Positions 1 through 8,199 of a stretch of 64,000 nt of DNA are shown piece after piece. Positions within the stretch are counted from its first letter, which is position 1, and each line of letters starts with the position of its first letter. Position numbers and translations under genes: made by a program. The DNA is from Xylanimonas protaetiae (lineage in GTDB: Bacteria; Actinomycetota; Actinomycetes; Actinomycetales; Cellulomonadaceae). The notes under the pieces were generated by a model, which worked only from the letters and a program-made list of their open reading frames with translations, was not told where the DNA came from and ran no database searches. The DNA lies in NCBI RefSeq assembly GCF_004135385.1, contig NZ_CP035493.1:62001-126000 (forward strand), in the 5' to 3' direction.

Positions 1-27
1 CCGGCGCGGCCAGGCACAATGCGTCGT

Positions 28-528
28 ATGGCGACACGGAACGCGAGGTCTGTCCACGGCGGGACGCCGGCCGTCGTCGTGCTGGAACGTGCGGGCGTGG
101 CGCACACGCGGCACACGTACGAACACGACCCGGCCTCGACGGTCGGCTACGGCCTCGAGGCGGCCGCGGCGATGGGCGTGGACCCCGCGCAGGTGTTCAA
201 GACGCTGCTGGCCGACGTCGACGGCCGGCTCGTCGTGGGCGTCGTGCCGGTGGACAGGCAGCTCGACCTCAAGGCGCTCGCCCGCGCCGTCGGCGGCAAG
301 CGGGCGGCGATGGCGCAGCCCGCCGCGGCGGAGCGCGCGACGGGCTACGTGGTGGGCGGCATCTCCCCGCTGGGCCAGAAGCAGCGGCACGCCACCGTGG
401 TCGACGCGTCGGCGCAGGGGTACGACGTCGTCTACGTCTCCGGCGGGCGCCGCGGCCTCGACCTGGGCCTGGCCCCGGCGGACCTGGTGCGCCTGACCGG
501 CGCAGCGCTGGCGGACATCGCGCGCTGA
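28..528 (+). CDS. ybaK: Cys-tRNA(Pro)/Cys-tRNA(Cys) deacylase, YbaK family
   Basis: A 166-residue protein of the YbaK/EbsC editing-domain family, which hydrolyses Cys mischarged on tRNA(Pro) in the cytosol. Visible family features are the early segment with FKTLL and the central VVGVVPVDRQLDLKALA stretch, then GGISPLG and a C-terminal VSGGRRGLDLGL region. Length is normal for the family. An ATG at 19 is also in frame, but I prefer the ATG at 28: a CACAAT -10-like hexamer (15-20) ends 7 nt before it, the leaderless spacing seen for many genes in this window. Neighbours are unrelated; yccF converges from downstream. Family call is confident, exact substrate inferred from the family. Confidence 0.9.
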   Translation: MATRNARSVHGGTPAVVVLERAGVAHTRHTYEHDPASTVGYGLEAAAAMGVDPAQVFKTLLADVDGRLVVGVVPVDRQLDLKALARAVGGKRAAMAQPAAAERATGYVVGGISPLGQKQRHATVVDASAQGYDVVYVSGGRRGLDLGLAPADLVRLTGAALADIAR

Positions 529-581
529 GCGCCGGCGGCCTCCTCGCGCTGAGCGCTGGCGGCCTCCTCGCGCTGAGCGCT
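523..581. repeat. 24-bp tandem repeat over the ybaK stop codon
   Basis: Two copies of a 24-bp unit (523-546 and 547-570) that differ at one base, plus an 11-bp partial third copy. The unit begins CGCTGAGCGC and ends CCTCCTCG. The first copy contains the TGA of ybaK, and the array runs to the last codon of the convergent yccF gene. It looks like slippage or duplication of the gene end rather than a mobile element. Confidence 0.8.
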
Positions 582-952
582 CAGCTGCGGACGATCTCCT
601 TGCCGAGCGGCATGAGCGACACGGGGATCATCTTGAGGTTCGCCCATCCGAGCGGGATCCCGATGATCGACAGGAACAGCGGGATCGACGTGATGAGGTG
701 GCCGAGCGCGAGCCACCAGCCCGCGAGGAGCACCCACAGCACGTTGCCGATCACGCTGGGCGCGCCCGCGCCCGGCCGGTCGACGACCGTGCGGCCGAAC
801 GGCCACAGCGCGTAGGCGGCGATGCGGAACGACGCCAGCGCGAACGGGATCGTCACGATGGGGAGGAGCAGCAGCAGGCCCGCCAGGACGTAGGCGATGG
901 CGAGCTCGATGCCGGCGAACACGAACCAGATGATGTTGAGGATGGTCTTCAT
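581..952 (-). CDS. YccF domain-containing inner membrane protein
   Basis: A 123-residue membrane protein with two copies of the YccF domain. Each copy has a hydrophobic helix followed by an amphipathic stretch rich in I, P and F (IVTIPFALASFRIA near residues 32-45 and ISIIGIPLGWANLKM-like near 95-110). Start MKTILNIIWFVFAG is typical of the family. The function of YccF is not well established; it is a predicted polytopic membrane protein. It converges on ybaK with a repeat-filled gap of about 50 bp. Family assignment is confident; no function claimed. Confidence 0.85.
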   Translation of the reverse strand: MKTILNIIWFVFAGIELAIAYVLAGLLLLLPIVTIPFALASFRIAAYALWPFGRTVVDRPGAGAPSVIGNVLWVLLAGWWLALGHLITSIPLFLSIIGIPLGWANLKMIPVSLMPLGKEIVRS

Positions 953-1040
953 CGTGCGTCCATGATCCCTGCCGGACGCTCCCGGGTCATCCAGGGAGAC
1001 CCTGAGACGTCCCCTGATGTCGCGCTCCTACACTGGCGCC

Positions 1041-1814
1041 ATGCCGCAACCCCTCCCCGGGATCGCCTCCCGGATCGCCGCCGTGCGCGCCCGCGTCGAC
1101 GACGCCGCCCGTGCCGCCGGGCGCGACCCGCGCGAGGTCCGGGTGCTGCTGGCCACGAAGACGCAGGACGCCGCGACGGTGCTCGAAGCCGTCGCCGCGG
1201 CGGCCGAGGCCGGCCTCACGGGTGCCGGCCCAGTGCTGGTCGGCGAGAACCGCGTCCAGGAGCTCGTGGCCAAGGCGCCCGCCCTGGCGCCGCTCGTCGC
1301 GGCGGGAGCCGTCGAGGTGCACCTCATCGGGCACCTCCAGTCCAACAAGGTCAACCCGGCGCTCGCGACGGCCTCGTGCGTCGAGTCCCTCGACTCGCTC
1401 GCGCTGGCCGCCGCGCTGTCGACGCGCTGCGCGCGCGACGGCCGTGTGCTCGACGTCATGGTGCAGGTCAACGTCTCGGACGAGGCGTCGAAGTCGGGCG
1501 TCGCCCCCGCCGACGCGGCCGGGCTGGCCCGCGAGGTCGCGGCCCTCCCGGGGCTGCGCCTGGTCGGCTTCATGACGATCGGCGCCCGGCCGTCGCCTGC
1601 CGGGGCACCCGTGGGCGCGCGCAGCGGCGACGCCGTCGTGCGGGCGGGCTATGCCCGGCTGCGCGCGATCCGCGACGAGGTGCTGGCGGGCGGCGCCCCC
1701 GGCACCGGCGAGGCGCGCGAGCTGTCGATGGGCATGACGCTCGACCTGGAGGCGGCCGTCGCGGAGGGCGCGACGCTGGTCCGCGTGGGCACGGGGGCGT
1801 TCGGCCCGCGCTGA
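1041..1814 (+). CDS. YggS/PLPBP family pyridoxal-phosphate homeostasis protein
   Basis: A 257-residue single-domain fold-type III PLP protein. The PLP lysine is K40 in LLATKTQ. The conserved HLIGHLQSNKV motif, the FMTIG motif and the C-terminal SMGMTLDLEAAVAEGATLVRVGTGAFG signature are all present. The family keeps free PLP balanced and has no catalytic reaction of its own that is agreed on. An upstream in-frame ATG at 1017 exists, but a TACACT -10-like box (1028-1033) ends 6 nt before the ATG at 1041, so 1041 is chosen (probably leaderless). It is not next to ftsZ/sepF as in many actinobacteria. It converges with the lipoate-ligase gene with only 5 bp between stops. Confidence 0.9.
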   Translation: MPQPLPGIASRIAAVRARVDDAARAAGRDPREVRVLLATKTQDAATVLEAVAAAAEAGLTGAGPVLVGENRVQELVAKAPALAPLVAAGAVEVHLIGHLQSNKVNPALATASCVESLDSLALAAALSTRCARDGRVLDVMVQVNVSDEASKSGVAPADAAGLAREVAALPGLRLVGFMTIGARPSPAGAPVGARSGDAVVRAGYARLRAIRDEVLAGGAPGTGEARELSMGMTLDLEAAVAEGATLVRVGTGAFGPR

Positions 1815-1819
1815 GCCGG

Positions 1820-2896
1820 CTACGGCACGCGCGCGATCCACTCCGGCGTCGCGAACTTCGTCGCCACGAGCTTCTCCGCCCGGTCCAGCTCGTCGGGGCG
1901 CAGCTCCGAGTCGACCGTGCGGTACAGGCGCTTGAAGCTCGCCTCGAACGCGTCGACGATCGCCTCGCGCGCCATGCCGGTCTGCGAGCGCAGCGGGTCC
2001 ACGCGCTTGTTGGCCGACTTGGTGCCCTTGTCGGAGAGCTTCTCGCGCCCGATGCGCAGCACCTCGAGCATCTTGTCGCTGTCGATGTCGTACGCCATCG
2101 TCATGTGGTGCAGCACCGCTCCCCCGGCCAGCCGCTTCTGCGCGGAGCCGGCGAGCTTCCCGGCGGGCGAGGCGACGTCGTTCATGCCCGAGAAGTACGC
2201 CTCGACGCCGATGCTCGCGAGCGCCTCCAGCACCCAGGCGTCGAGGAACGCGTAGGACTGCTCGAACGACAGCCCGTCCACGAGCGACGCGGGCACCACG
2301 AGCGAGAAGGTCACGCAGTTGCCGGCCTCCATGAACATGGCCCCGCCGCCCGAGATGCGGCGCACCACGGTCACGCCGTGCTTGGCGACGCCCACGGGGT
2401 CGAGCTCGTTGGACAGCGACTGGAACGACCCGATGACGACGGCGCGCTCGTCCCAGTCCCAGAACCGCAGGGTGGGCCCGCGCAGCCCTTCGGCGAGCTC
2501 CTCGGTGAGCACCTGGTCGAGCGCCGCGAGGGTCCGCACGGGCAGCGGCCCGGGGCGCAGCACCTCGAAGGTGTGGTCCTCCCACGTCGTCGCGAGCCCG
2601 AGCGCGCGCCGCGCCGCGACGGCGACGGACCGCGCGTCGAACCCGACCATCGCGACCGGCCCGGCCAGCGTGCCCGCCGTCGCGGCCTCCGCGAGCGCCG
2701 CGTCGACCGCCTCGGCGAGGGCGTGCGTCGCGGTGGTCGTGGGGAGCCCCTCGAGCGCCCCGTCGATCACCGCGAGCGCCTCGTCGGGCTCGAGGAAGAA
2801 GTCCCCGGAGAGACGGACGTCGCTCAGGGCGCCGTCGACGACGTCGAGCTCGACGGCCACCAGCTTGCCGCCCGGAACCTTGTACTCACCACGCAC
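1820..2896 (-). CDS. lipoate--protein ligase-like protein, accessory domain at the N terminus
   Basis: A 358-residue protein of the biotin/lipoate A/B ligase family. The catalytic core (from about residue 95) carries the lipoate-ligase signature VRRISGGGAMFMEAGN and the KLAGSAQKR lysine motif, and would attach lipoate (or a related acyl group) to carrier domains such as PDH E2 or GcvH. Residues 1-80 (VPGGKLVAVELDV...LSGDFFLEPDEAL) match the lipoate-ligase accessory domain that in E. coli LplA is at the C terminus, so the domain order is permuted. The GTG start at 2896 was chosen because the family begins at VRGEYKVPGGKLV; much longer open frames upstream are GC-driven. Divergent from the EamA gene across 129 bp. 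Substrate not proven. Confidence 0.85.
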   Translation of the reverse strand: MRGEYKVPGGKLVAVELDVVDGALSDVRLSGDFFLEPDEALAVIDGALEGLPTTTATHALAEAVDAALAEAATAGTLAGPVAMVGFDARSVAVAARRALGLATTWEDHTFEVLRPGPLPVRTLAALDQVLTEELAEGLRGPTLRFWDWDERAVVIGSFQSLSNELDPVGVAKHGVTVVRRISGGGAMFMEAGNCVTFSLVVPASLVDGLSFEQSYAFLDAWVLEALASIGVEAYFSGMNDVASPAGKLAGSAQKRLAGGAVLHHMTMAYDIDSDKMLEVLRIGREKLSDKGTKSANKRVDPLRSQTGMAREAIVDAFEASFKRLYRTVDSELRPDELDRAEKLVATKFATPEWIARVP

Positions 2897-3025
2897 GCTG
2901 CCCACCGTACGACGCGGCGCGCCTCCGCGGCGGTGGCGTCGCTCACGGGCGCCGTCCTGGGCGGGCGGCGGCCGACGCGTGAAACGCGGGGCGCGACCCG
3001 TGCCGGTCGGGGCAGCATCGACCTC

Positions 3026-3958
3026 ATGCCCGTGACGCACCGCCTGCTCGCCGTCGCCGTCGCCGTCCTGTGGGGCGTGAACTTCGTCGCGATCGACGCC
3101 GCCCTCGACCAGTTCCCGCCGATGCTGGCCGTGGCGCTGCGGTTCGCGCTCCTCGCCGTGCCGACGGTGCTGCTGGTCCCGTGGCCGCGCGTCCCGGTGC
3201 GCTGGTGGCTGCTGTACGGGGCGGGGTTCGGGGTGCTCCAGTTCCTGTTCCTCTACGCCGGCATGGCGGCCGGGATGCCGGCGGGGCTCGCGTCGCTCGT
3301 GCTGCAGTGCTCGGCGCCCTTCACGGTGCTGCTGGGCGCGGTCCTGCTGCGCGAGCCGCTGCGCGCGCGGCAGCTGGCCGGCATCGCCGTCGCCGTGGCG
3401 GGTCTCGTCGTCGTCGGGCGCGAGCGCAGTGCCGCGACGGGCCTGGTCCCGTTCCTGCTGGTCGTGGCCGGCGGCCTGGGATGGGCGTTCGGCAACCTCG
3501 GCAACCGCCTCGCCGTCGCGGGGCGGCCCGACGTCAAGCCCCTGCACCTGGTGCTGTGGATGAGCGTGGTGCCGCCGGTCCCGATGCTCGCGGCGTCGCT
3601 CGCGTTCGATGGCCCGACGGCGATCGGCGACTCGTTCGCCACGCTCGGCACCCGCACGGGCCTGCTCGCGGTCCTGGGGATGGCCTACACCGTGGTGCTC
3701 GGCACGCTCCTGGGCTCGGGCCTGTGGACCGCGCTCATGGCCCGGCACCCTGCGGGGCGCGTGGCGCCGTACTCGATGCTCGTCCCCGTCGTCGGCATCA
3801 CGGCCGCCTGGCTGCTGCTCGGCGAGACGCCGACGTGGACCGAGCTCGCGGGGTCCGCGCTCGTCGTCGCGGGCGTGCTCGGGGCGAGCACGCGGGGCCG
3901 GACGCCCCCGGCGCGCGCGGTCGAGACGGCCCGGACCGCCTCGACCGCGCGGCGGTGA
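3026..3958 (+). CDS. EamA/DMT family transporter
   Basis: A 310-residue polytopic membrane protein with about ten hydrophobic segments in two EamA repeats (roughly residues 3-135 and 150-285). The N terminus VLWGVNFVAIDAALDQFPPMLAVALRFALL is the classical start of the drug/metabolite transporter superfamily, and the second repeat starts GGLGWAFGNLGNR. These proteins export metabolites, often amino acids or purines, but the substrate cannot be read from sequence. The ATG at 3026 is the first start giving a clean first membrane helix. Its TGA at 3956-3958 directly abuts the stop of convergent cimA (3959). Confidence 0.87.
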   Translation: MPVTHRLLAVAVAVLWGVNFVAIDAALDQFPPMLAVALRFALLAVPTVLLVPWPRVPVRWWLLYGAGFGVLQFLFLYAGMAAGMPAGLASLVLQCSAPFTVLLGAVLLREPLRARQLAGIAVAVAGLVVVGRERSAATGLVPFLLVVAGGLGWAFGNLGNRLAVAGRPDVKPLHLVLWMSVVPPVPMLAASLAFDGPTAIGDSFATLGTRTGLLAVLGMAYTVVLGTLLGSGLWTALMARHPAGRVAPYSMLVPVVGITAAWLLLGETPTWTELAGSALVVAGVLGASTRGRTPPARAVETARTASTARR

Positions 3959-5560
3959 TCAGCGCGGCTCGACGCCGGCCTGGAGCAGGCCGAACACGTG
4001 CGCGTCGAGCAGCGCCTCCCACGACGCCTCGATGATGTTGGGGCCGACGCCCACGGTCGACCACGTGCGCTCGCCGTCCGTGGTGACCACGAGGACGCGC
4101 GTCGTCGAGTCGGTGCCCTGCTCGGTGTCGAGGATGCGCACCTTGAAGTCGGTCAGCTCGAACCGGTCGATCTCCGGGTAGATGCGCGTGAGCGCGAGGC
4201 GCAGCGCCTGGTCGAGCGCGTTGACCGGGCCGTTGCCCTCGCCCGTGGTGACGAACCGCTCGCCACCGGCGCGCAGCTTGACGGTCGCCTCGGCGGCCGC
4301 CACCGCCCCGTGGCCCTGCCCCTGGCCGGGCTGGGTCTCGACGATCGTGCGCCACGACTCGACCTCGAAGTAGGCGGGGCGCTCCCCCGTCAGCTCCTCG
4401 CGCAGCAGCAGCTCGAACGAGGCGTCGGCGGCGTCGTACGTGTAGCCGCCGGCCTCGGACTCCTTGACCCGGTTGGTGACGCGCGTCAGCAGCTCGGCCT
4501 GCCCGGTGAGGTCGAAGCCGAGCTCACGGCCCTTGAGCTCGACGGCCGCGCGGCCCGCCATGTCCGAGACGAGCATGCGCATGTCGTTGCCGACGGCGGT
4601 GGGGTCGATGTGCTGGTAGAGGTCCGGGTCCACCTTGATGGCCGCGGCGTGCAGCCCGCCCTTGTGCGCGAACGCGCTGGCGCCCACGTACGGCTGGCGC
4701 TGGAACGGGGCGATGTTGGTGATCTCGGCGATGGCGTGCGCGATGCGCGTGGCCTCCCGCAGCCCGCCGTCGGCGAGCAGCTCCATGCCGAGCTTGAGCT
4801 CGAGGTTCGCGACGATCGCGACGATGTCGGCGTTGCCGGTCCGCTCGCCGTACCCGTTGACGCAGCCCTGCACGTGGCTCGCCCCGGCGTCGACGGCCGC
4901 GAGCGAGTTCGCGACGGCGCAGCCGGTGTCGTTGTGGGCGTGCATGCCCAGACGGAGCCCGTCGCCGAGCGTCGCCCGCAGCCCGCCGACGACGTCGGTG
5001 ACGCGGTCGGGCAGCATGCCGCCGTTGGTGTCGCACAGGGTGACCACCTCGGCGCCGGCGTCGAACGCGGCGCGGGCGGCGTCGGTCGCGAACGCCGGGT
5101 CGAACCGGTACCCGTCGAAGAAGTGCTCGGCGTCGAGGATGACGCGGCGGCCCTCGCCGACCAGGTAGGCCACGGTGTCCGTGATCATCGCGAGGCCCTC
5201 GGCCCGCGTGGTCTTCAGGGCCCGCTCGACGTGCCGGATGTCCGACTTCGCCACGAGCGTCAGCACCGGGGCCTCGGAGTCGAGCAACGCGCGCACCTGC
5301 GGGTCGGCGGTGACGGCCACGCCCGCCTTGCGCGTGGCGCCGAACGCGGCGAGCGTCGCGTTCTTCAGCGTCAGCCCCGTGCGCGCACGGCGGAAGAACT
5401 CGGTGTCCTTCGGGATGGCGCCCGGCCACCCGCCCTCGATGAAGCCGACACCGAGCTGGTCGAGCAGCGGCGCGATCGCGAGCTTGTCGGCAACCGTGAG
5501 GTTCATGCCCTCCTGCTGCGCGCCGTCGCGCAGCGTGGTGTCGTACACGTCGAAGGTCAC
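3959..5560 (-). CDS. cimA: citramalate synthase
   Basis: A 533-residue enzyme of the alpha-isopropylmalate/homocitrate synthase family. It condenses acetyl-CoA with pyruvate to (R)-citramalate, the entry to a threonine-independent isoleucine route that later uses LeuB-type steps. Evidence: DTTLRDGAQQEG near the N terminus, HAHNDTGCAVANSLAAVDAGA, HVQGCVNGYGERTGNADIV, and a C-terminal LeuA-type regulatory domain (about residues 395-530) ending DAHVFGLLQ. GTG at 5560 has AAGGA 6-10 nt upstream; upstream ORF codons lie across an attenuator. It is preceded by a leader peptide and intrinsic terminator (see 5605-5699). Adjacent to ilvE and leuB. CimA rather than LeuA or homocitrate synthase is judged from the short N terminus and motif order. 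Confidence 0.88.
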   Translation of the reverse strand: MTFDVYDTTLRDGAQQEGMNLTVADKLAIAPLLDQLGVGFIEGGWPGAIPKDTEFFRRARTGLTLKNATLAAFGATRKAGVAVTADPQVRALLDSEAPVLTLVAKSDIRHVERALKTTRAEGLAMITDTVAYLVGEGRRVILDAEHFFDGYRFDPAFATDAARAAFDAGAEVVTLCDTNGGMLPDRVTDVVGGLRATLGDGLRLGMHAHNDTGCAVANSLAAVDAGASHVQGCVNGYGERTGNADIVAIVANLELKLGMELLADGGLREATRIAHAIAEITNIAPFQRQPYVGASAFAHKGGLHAAAIKVDPDLYQHIDPTAVGNDMRMLVSDMAGRAAVELKGRELGFDLTGQAELLTRVTNRVKESEAGGYTYDAADASFELLLREELTGERPAYFEVESWRTIVETQPGQGQGHGAVAAAEATVKLRAGGERFVTTGEGNGPVNALDQALRLALTRIYPEIDRFELTDFKVRILDTEQGTDSTTRVLVVTTDGERTWSTVGVGPNIIEASWEALLDAHVFGLLQAGVEPR

Positions 5561-5604
5561 GTCGGGTCCTTCTTCCAAGGCTGGTCGCACGGGAGGTGCG
5601 TCAA

Positions 5605-5635
5605 CAAAAAAGACCCTCCGGGGCACGGAAGGTCT
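5605..5635 (-). terminator. intrinsic terminator/attenuator in the cimA leader
   Basis: On the minus strand a 10-bp stem (arms 5626-5635 and 5611-5620, one G-U pair) with a 5-nt loop is followed directly by a run of six or more U. It lies between the leader peptide and the cimA start. A second strong stem (arms 5653-5664 and 5636-5647, 12 bp with one G-U) sits just upstream and abuts the leader stop codon, so ribosome position could decide which structure forms. Confidence 0.85.
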
Positions 5636-5663
5636 GCGCGCTCGGCCAGGTGGGCCGAACGCG

Positions 5664-5699
5664 CTAGCCAATGATGGTGCGGGGGTGCTGCACGGTCAC
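5664..5699 (-). CDS. cimA leader peptide (MTVQHPRTIIG)
   Basis: An 11-codon ORF with GTG start ending TAG immediately before the attenuator stems. It encodes Thr at positions 2 and 8, Val at 3 and adjacent Ile codons at 9-10 (ATC ATT), as expected if stalling on scarce isoleucine or threonine controls cimA. A CACGAT hexamer ends 6 nt before the GTG, suggesting a leaderless transcript. Too short to prove by composition; the case rests on position, codon content and the adjoining terminator. Confidence 0.7.
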   Translation of the reverse strand: MTVQHPRTIIG

Positions 5700-5768
5700 G
5701 CCACCATCGTGCCACACGCGGGCTCGGACGCCGTCGGGCGTCCAAGCAGTGGCCCGGAACGGTCCCGC

Positions 5769-5800
5769 CCGCCCCGTGCGCGCTGAGCGCCCCGGGGCGG
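5769..5800 (-). terminator. GC-rich hairpin downstream of ilvE
   Basis: Arms CCGCCCC (5769-5775) and GGGGCGG (5794-5800) enclose an inner GCGC/GCGC pairing. It starts about 20 nt past the ilvE stop and lacks a U-tract, so it is only a possible terminator of the ilvE transcript. Confidence 0.45.
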
Positions 5801-5820
5801 ACGGTGCCGGGTGCAGCCCG

Positions 5821-6954
5821 TCAGGCCAGGCGGCGCATCCAGCTGTGACGGTCCGGCGTGCGGCCGTACTGGATGTCGGTGAGCTCCTCGCGGATCGCCA
5901 TCGTGAGCTCGCCGGGCTCGCCGTCGCCGAGCGTCGCGTCGAACGTCTCGCCCGCGAGGCGCCCCACGGGCGTGACGACGGCGGCGGTGCCGCACGCGAA
6001 CACCTCGACGATGCGGCCGGACCTGAGCCCGTCGATCACCTCGGCGAGCGGGATGCGGCGCTCGACGACCTCGCGCCCGCGGTCCTGCGCGAGCCGCAGG
6101 ATCGAGGAGCGCGTGACGCCCTCGAGGATCGACCCGGTCAGCTCGGGGGTGTGCACGGAGCCGTCGTCCATCACGAGGAAGACGTTCATGCCGCCGAGCT
6201 CCTCGAGCGTGGTGTTGGTCCCGCCGTCGAGGAAGCACACCTGGTCGAAGCCCTTGGCAGCGGCCTCCTGCTGGGGCAGCAGCGAGGCGGCGTAGTTGCC
6301 GCCGCACTTGGCCGAGCCGGTGCCGCCGGGGCCGGCGCGGTGGTACTCGGCGTCGACCCAGATGGACACGGGCTTCACGCCGCCGGAGAAGTACGCCCCG
6401 GCGGGCGAGGCGATGACGAGGAACTCGACCTCGTCGGCGGCGCGCACGCCGATGAACGCCTCGGAGGCGTACATGAACGGGCGCAGGTACAGGCTCGAGT
6501 CGGGGGCGCTCGGCACCCAGGCCAGGTCGGTGCGGACGATCGCGGCGCACGCGGCGACGAAGTCGTCCACGGGCAGCGCCGGCAGGGCCAGGCGGTGCGC
6601 GGAGCGGGCCAGGCGGGCGGCGTTCTGCTCGGGCCGGAACGTCCAGACGCTGCCGTCGGCGTGCCGGTAGGCCTTGAGCCCCTCGAAGATCTCCTGCGCG
6701 TAGTGCAGCACCGCGGTCGCCGGGTCGAGCTGGAGCGGCCCGTACTTCTCGACGCGGCGGTGGATCCACCCGTCCTCACGGCGCCACGAGATGCGGGCCA
6801 TGTGGTCGGTGAACACCGTGCCGAACTTCGGCGCCGCGAGCTTCGCCGCTCGCTCGTCGTCGGAGGTCGGGGTGTCCGTCGGGGTGACGTCGAACAGCGA
6901 CACGATCTCCTCGATGTCGCCCGAGAGGATCGTGTGGTCGGTCGTGCTCGTCAT
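5821..6954 (-). CDS. ilvE: branched-chain amino-acid aminotransferase
   Basis: A 377-residue fold-type IV PLP aminotransferase that performs the last step of Val, Leu and Ile synthesis (2-oxo acid plus glutamate). The PLP lysine is K216 in GSAKCGGNYAAS. FLDGGTNTTLEELGGMNVF and the C-terminal EVFACGTAAVVTPVG region are hallmarks of the BCAT group II family. ATG at 6954 is preceded by a purine-rich GGAAAGGCGAAG segment; longer upstream frames run through a hairpin. It lies downstream of leuB on the same strand and upstream of cimA. Length and motifs are complete. Confidence 0.95.
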   Translation of the reverse strand: MTSTTDHTILSGDIEEIVSLFDVTPTDTPTSDDERAAKLAAPKFGTVFTDHMARISWRREDGWIHRRVEKYGPLQLDPATAVLHYAQEIFEGLKAYRHADGSVWTFRPEQNAARLARSAHRLALPALPVDDFVAACAAIVRTDLAWVPSAPDSSLYLRPFMYASEAFIGVRAADEVEFLVIASPAGAYFSGGVKPVSIWVDAEYHRAGPGGTGSAKCGGNYAASLLPQQEAAAKGFDQVCFLDGGTNTTLEELGGMNVFLVMDDGSVHTPELTGSILEGVTRSSILRLAQDRGREVVERRIPLAEVIDGLRSGRIVEVFACGTAAVVTPVGRLAGETFDATLGDGEPGELTMAIREELTDIQYGRTPDRHSWMRRLA

Positions 6955-7007
6955 CGGTCTTCGCCTTTCCGTGTGAACGTGTCTGAGTCTTGCACGCCCA
7001 CAGGCGA

Positions 7008-7031
7008 GAACCCCGCCCGTGGGCGGGGTTC
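7008..7031 (-). terminator. perfect hairpin between leuB and ilvE
   Basis: An 11-bp perfect inverted repeat (GAACCCCGCCC at 7008-7018 and its complement at 7021-7031) about 40 nt beyond the leuB stop. There is no U-run on either side. Probably ends or stabilises the leuB transcript before ilvE. Confidence 0.6.
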
Positions 7032-7072
7032 CGGCGCCTCTCTGAGCCGAGCCTGTGGCTGCTGAGCCAGGC

Positions 7073-8116
7073 TCAGCCGCGCACGCGCGCGACGAGGTCG
7101 GCGCCGACCTCCGCCGTCGTGCGTACGACGCCACCGCGCTCGGCGAGGTCGGCGGCGACGGCGCGCTCCACGCGCTTCGCCTCGTCCGCCAGGCCGAGGT
7201 GGTCGAGCAGCATGCTCACGCTGAGCACGGTCGCCGTGGGGTCGGCCTTGCCCTGGCCGGCGATGTCCGGCGCCGAGCCGTGGATGGGTTCGAACATGCT
7301 GGGGAAGGTGCCGTCGGGGTTGATGTTGGCCGAGCCGGCCAGGCCCATGCCGCCCGTGATCGCGGCGGCCTCGTCCGTGATGATGTCGCCGAACAGGTTG
7401 TCGGTGACGATGACGTCGAAGCGCGACGGCTTCGTCACCAGGAAGATCGTGGCGGCGTCGACGTGCAGGTAGTCGGTGGTGACGTCGGGGAACTCGGCGT
7501 TGACGGCCTCGACGGTGCGGCGCCACAGGTGGCCGGCGTGCACGAGCACGTTGTGCTTGTGCACGAGCGTGAGGTGCTTGCGCTCGCGCTGCGCGGCCTT
7601 CTCGAAGGCATAGCGCACCACGCGCTCGACGCCGAAGGCGGTGTTGAGCGAGACCTCGGTGGCGACCTCGTGCGGGGTGCCCGTGCGGATCGCGCCGCCG
7701 TTGCCCACGTAGGGGCCCTCGGTGCCCTCGCGCACGACGACGAAGTCCACGTCGCCCGGGTTCGCGAGCGGGGAGGTGACGCCCTGGTAGAGCTTGTTGG
7801 GGCGCAGGTTCACGTAGTGGTCCAGCGCGAAGCGCAGCTTGAGCAGCAGGCCGCGCTCCAGGACGCCGGACGGGACGGTCGGGTCGCCGATCGCGCCGAG
7901 CAGGATCGCGTCGTGGCGCTTGATGGCCTCGAGCGTCTCGTCGGTGAGCGTCTCGCCCGTGGCGTGCCAGCGGCGTGCGCCCAGGTCGAACTCGGTGGTG
8001 CCGATCTTGGCGTCCGACCCGGCGAGCGCCGCCTCCAGGACCAGGAGGCCCTGCTCAACGACCTCCGTCCCGATGCCGTCACCTGCGACCACTGCGAGCT
8101 CGATGTTGCGCGTCAT
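7073..8116 (-). CDS. leuB: 3-isopropylmalate dehydrogenase
   Basis: A 347-residue NAD-dependent decarboxylating dehydrogenase of leucine synthesis; the same enzyme type also serves the citramalate route. Motifs: [10 protein letters not shown] at the N terminus, RxxLxLR-like [32 protein letters not shown], and the metal-binding [13 protein letters not shown] followed by [19 protein letters not shown] at 8116 is preceded by TACTCT (8124-8129) ending 7 nt upstream, so the mRNA is probably leaderless. Complete length. Confidence 0.96.
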   Translation of the reverse strand: MTRNIELAVVAGDGIGTEVVEQGLLVLEAALAGSDAKIGTTEFDLGARRWHATGETLTDETLEAIKRHDAILLGAIGDPTVPSGVLERGLLLKLRFALDHYVNLRPNKLYQGVTSPLANPGDVDFVVVREGTEGPYVGNGGAIRTGTPHEVATEVSLNTAFGVERVVRYAFEKAAQRERKHLTLVHKHNVLVHAGHLWRRTVEAVNAEFPDVTTDYLHVDAATIFLVTKPSRFDVIVTDNLFGDIITDEAAAITGGMGLAGSANINPDGTFPSMFEPIHGSAPDIAGQGKADPTATVLSVSMLLDHLGLADEAKRVERAVAADLAERGGVVRTTAEVGADLVARVRG

Positions 8117-8199
8117 GCTCCCGAGAGTACGCCCGCCGCGTCACGATGCGGGACGGCTGTCCCGGATGCTGGAACGCTGTGGCGCCCGATGTCGGCGCG

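Noticed and set aside
698-3958. Very long open frames antisense or shifted to known genes here and elsewhere (for example 35965-38754, 42453-45347, 58646-61831)
   Set aside because: In DNA of about 74% GC stops are rare, so shadow frames stay open. Their products are Arg/Ala/Gly-rich and match no family, while the opposite frame encodes a clear enzyme.
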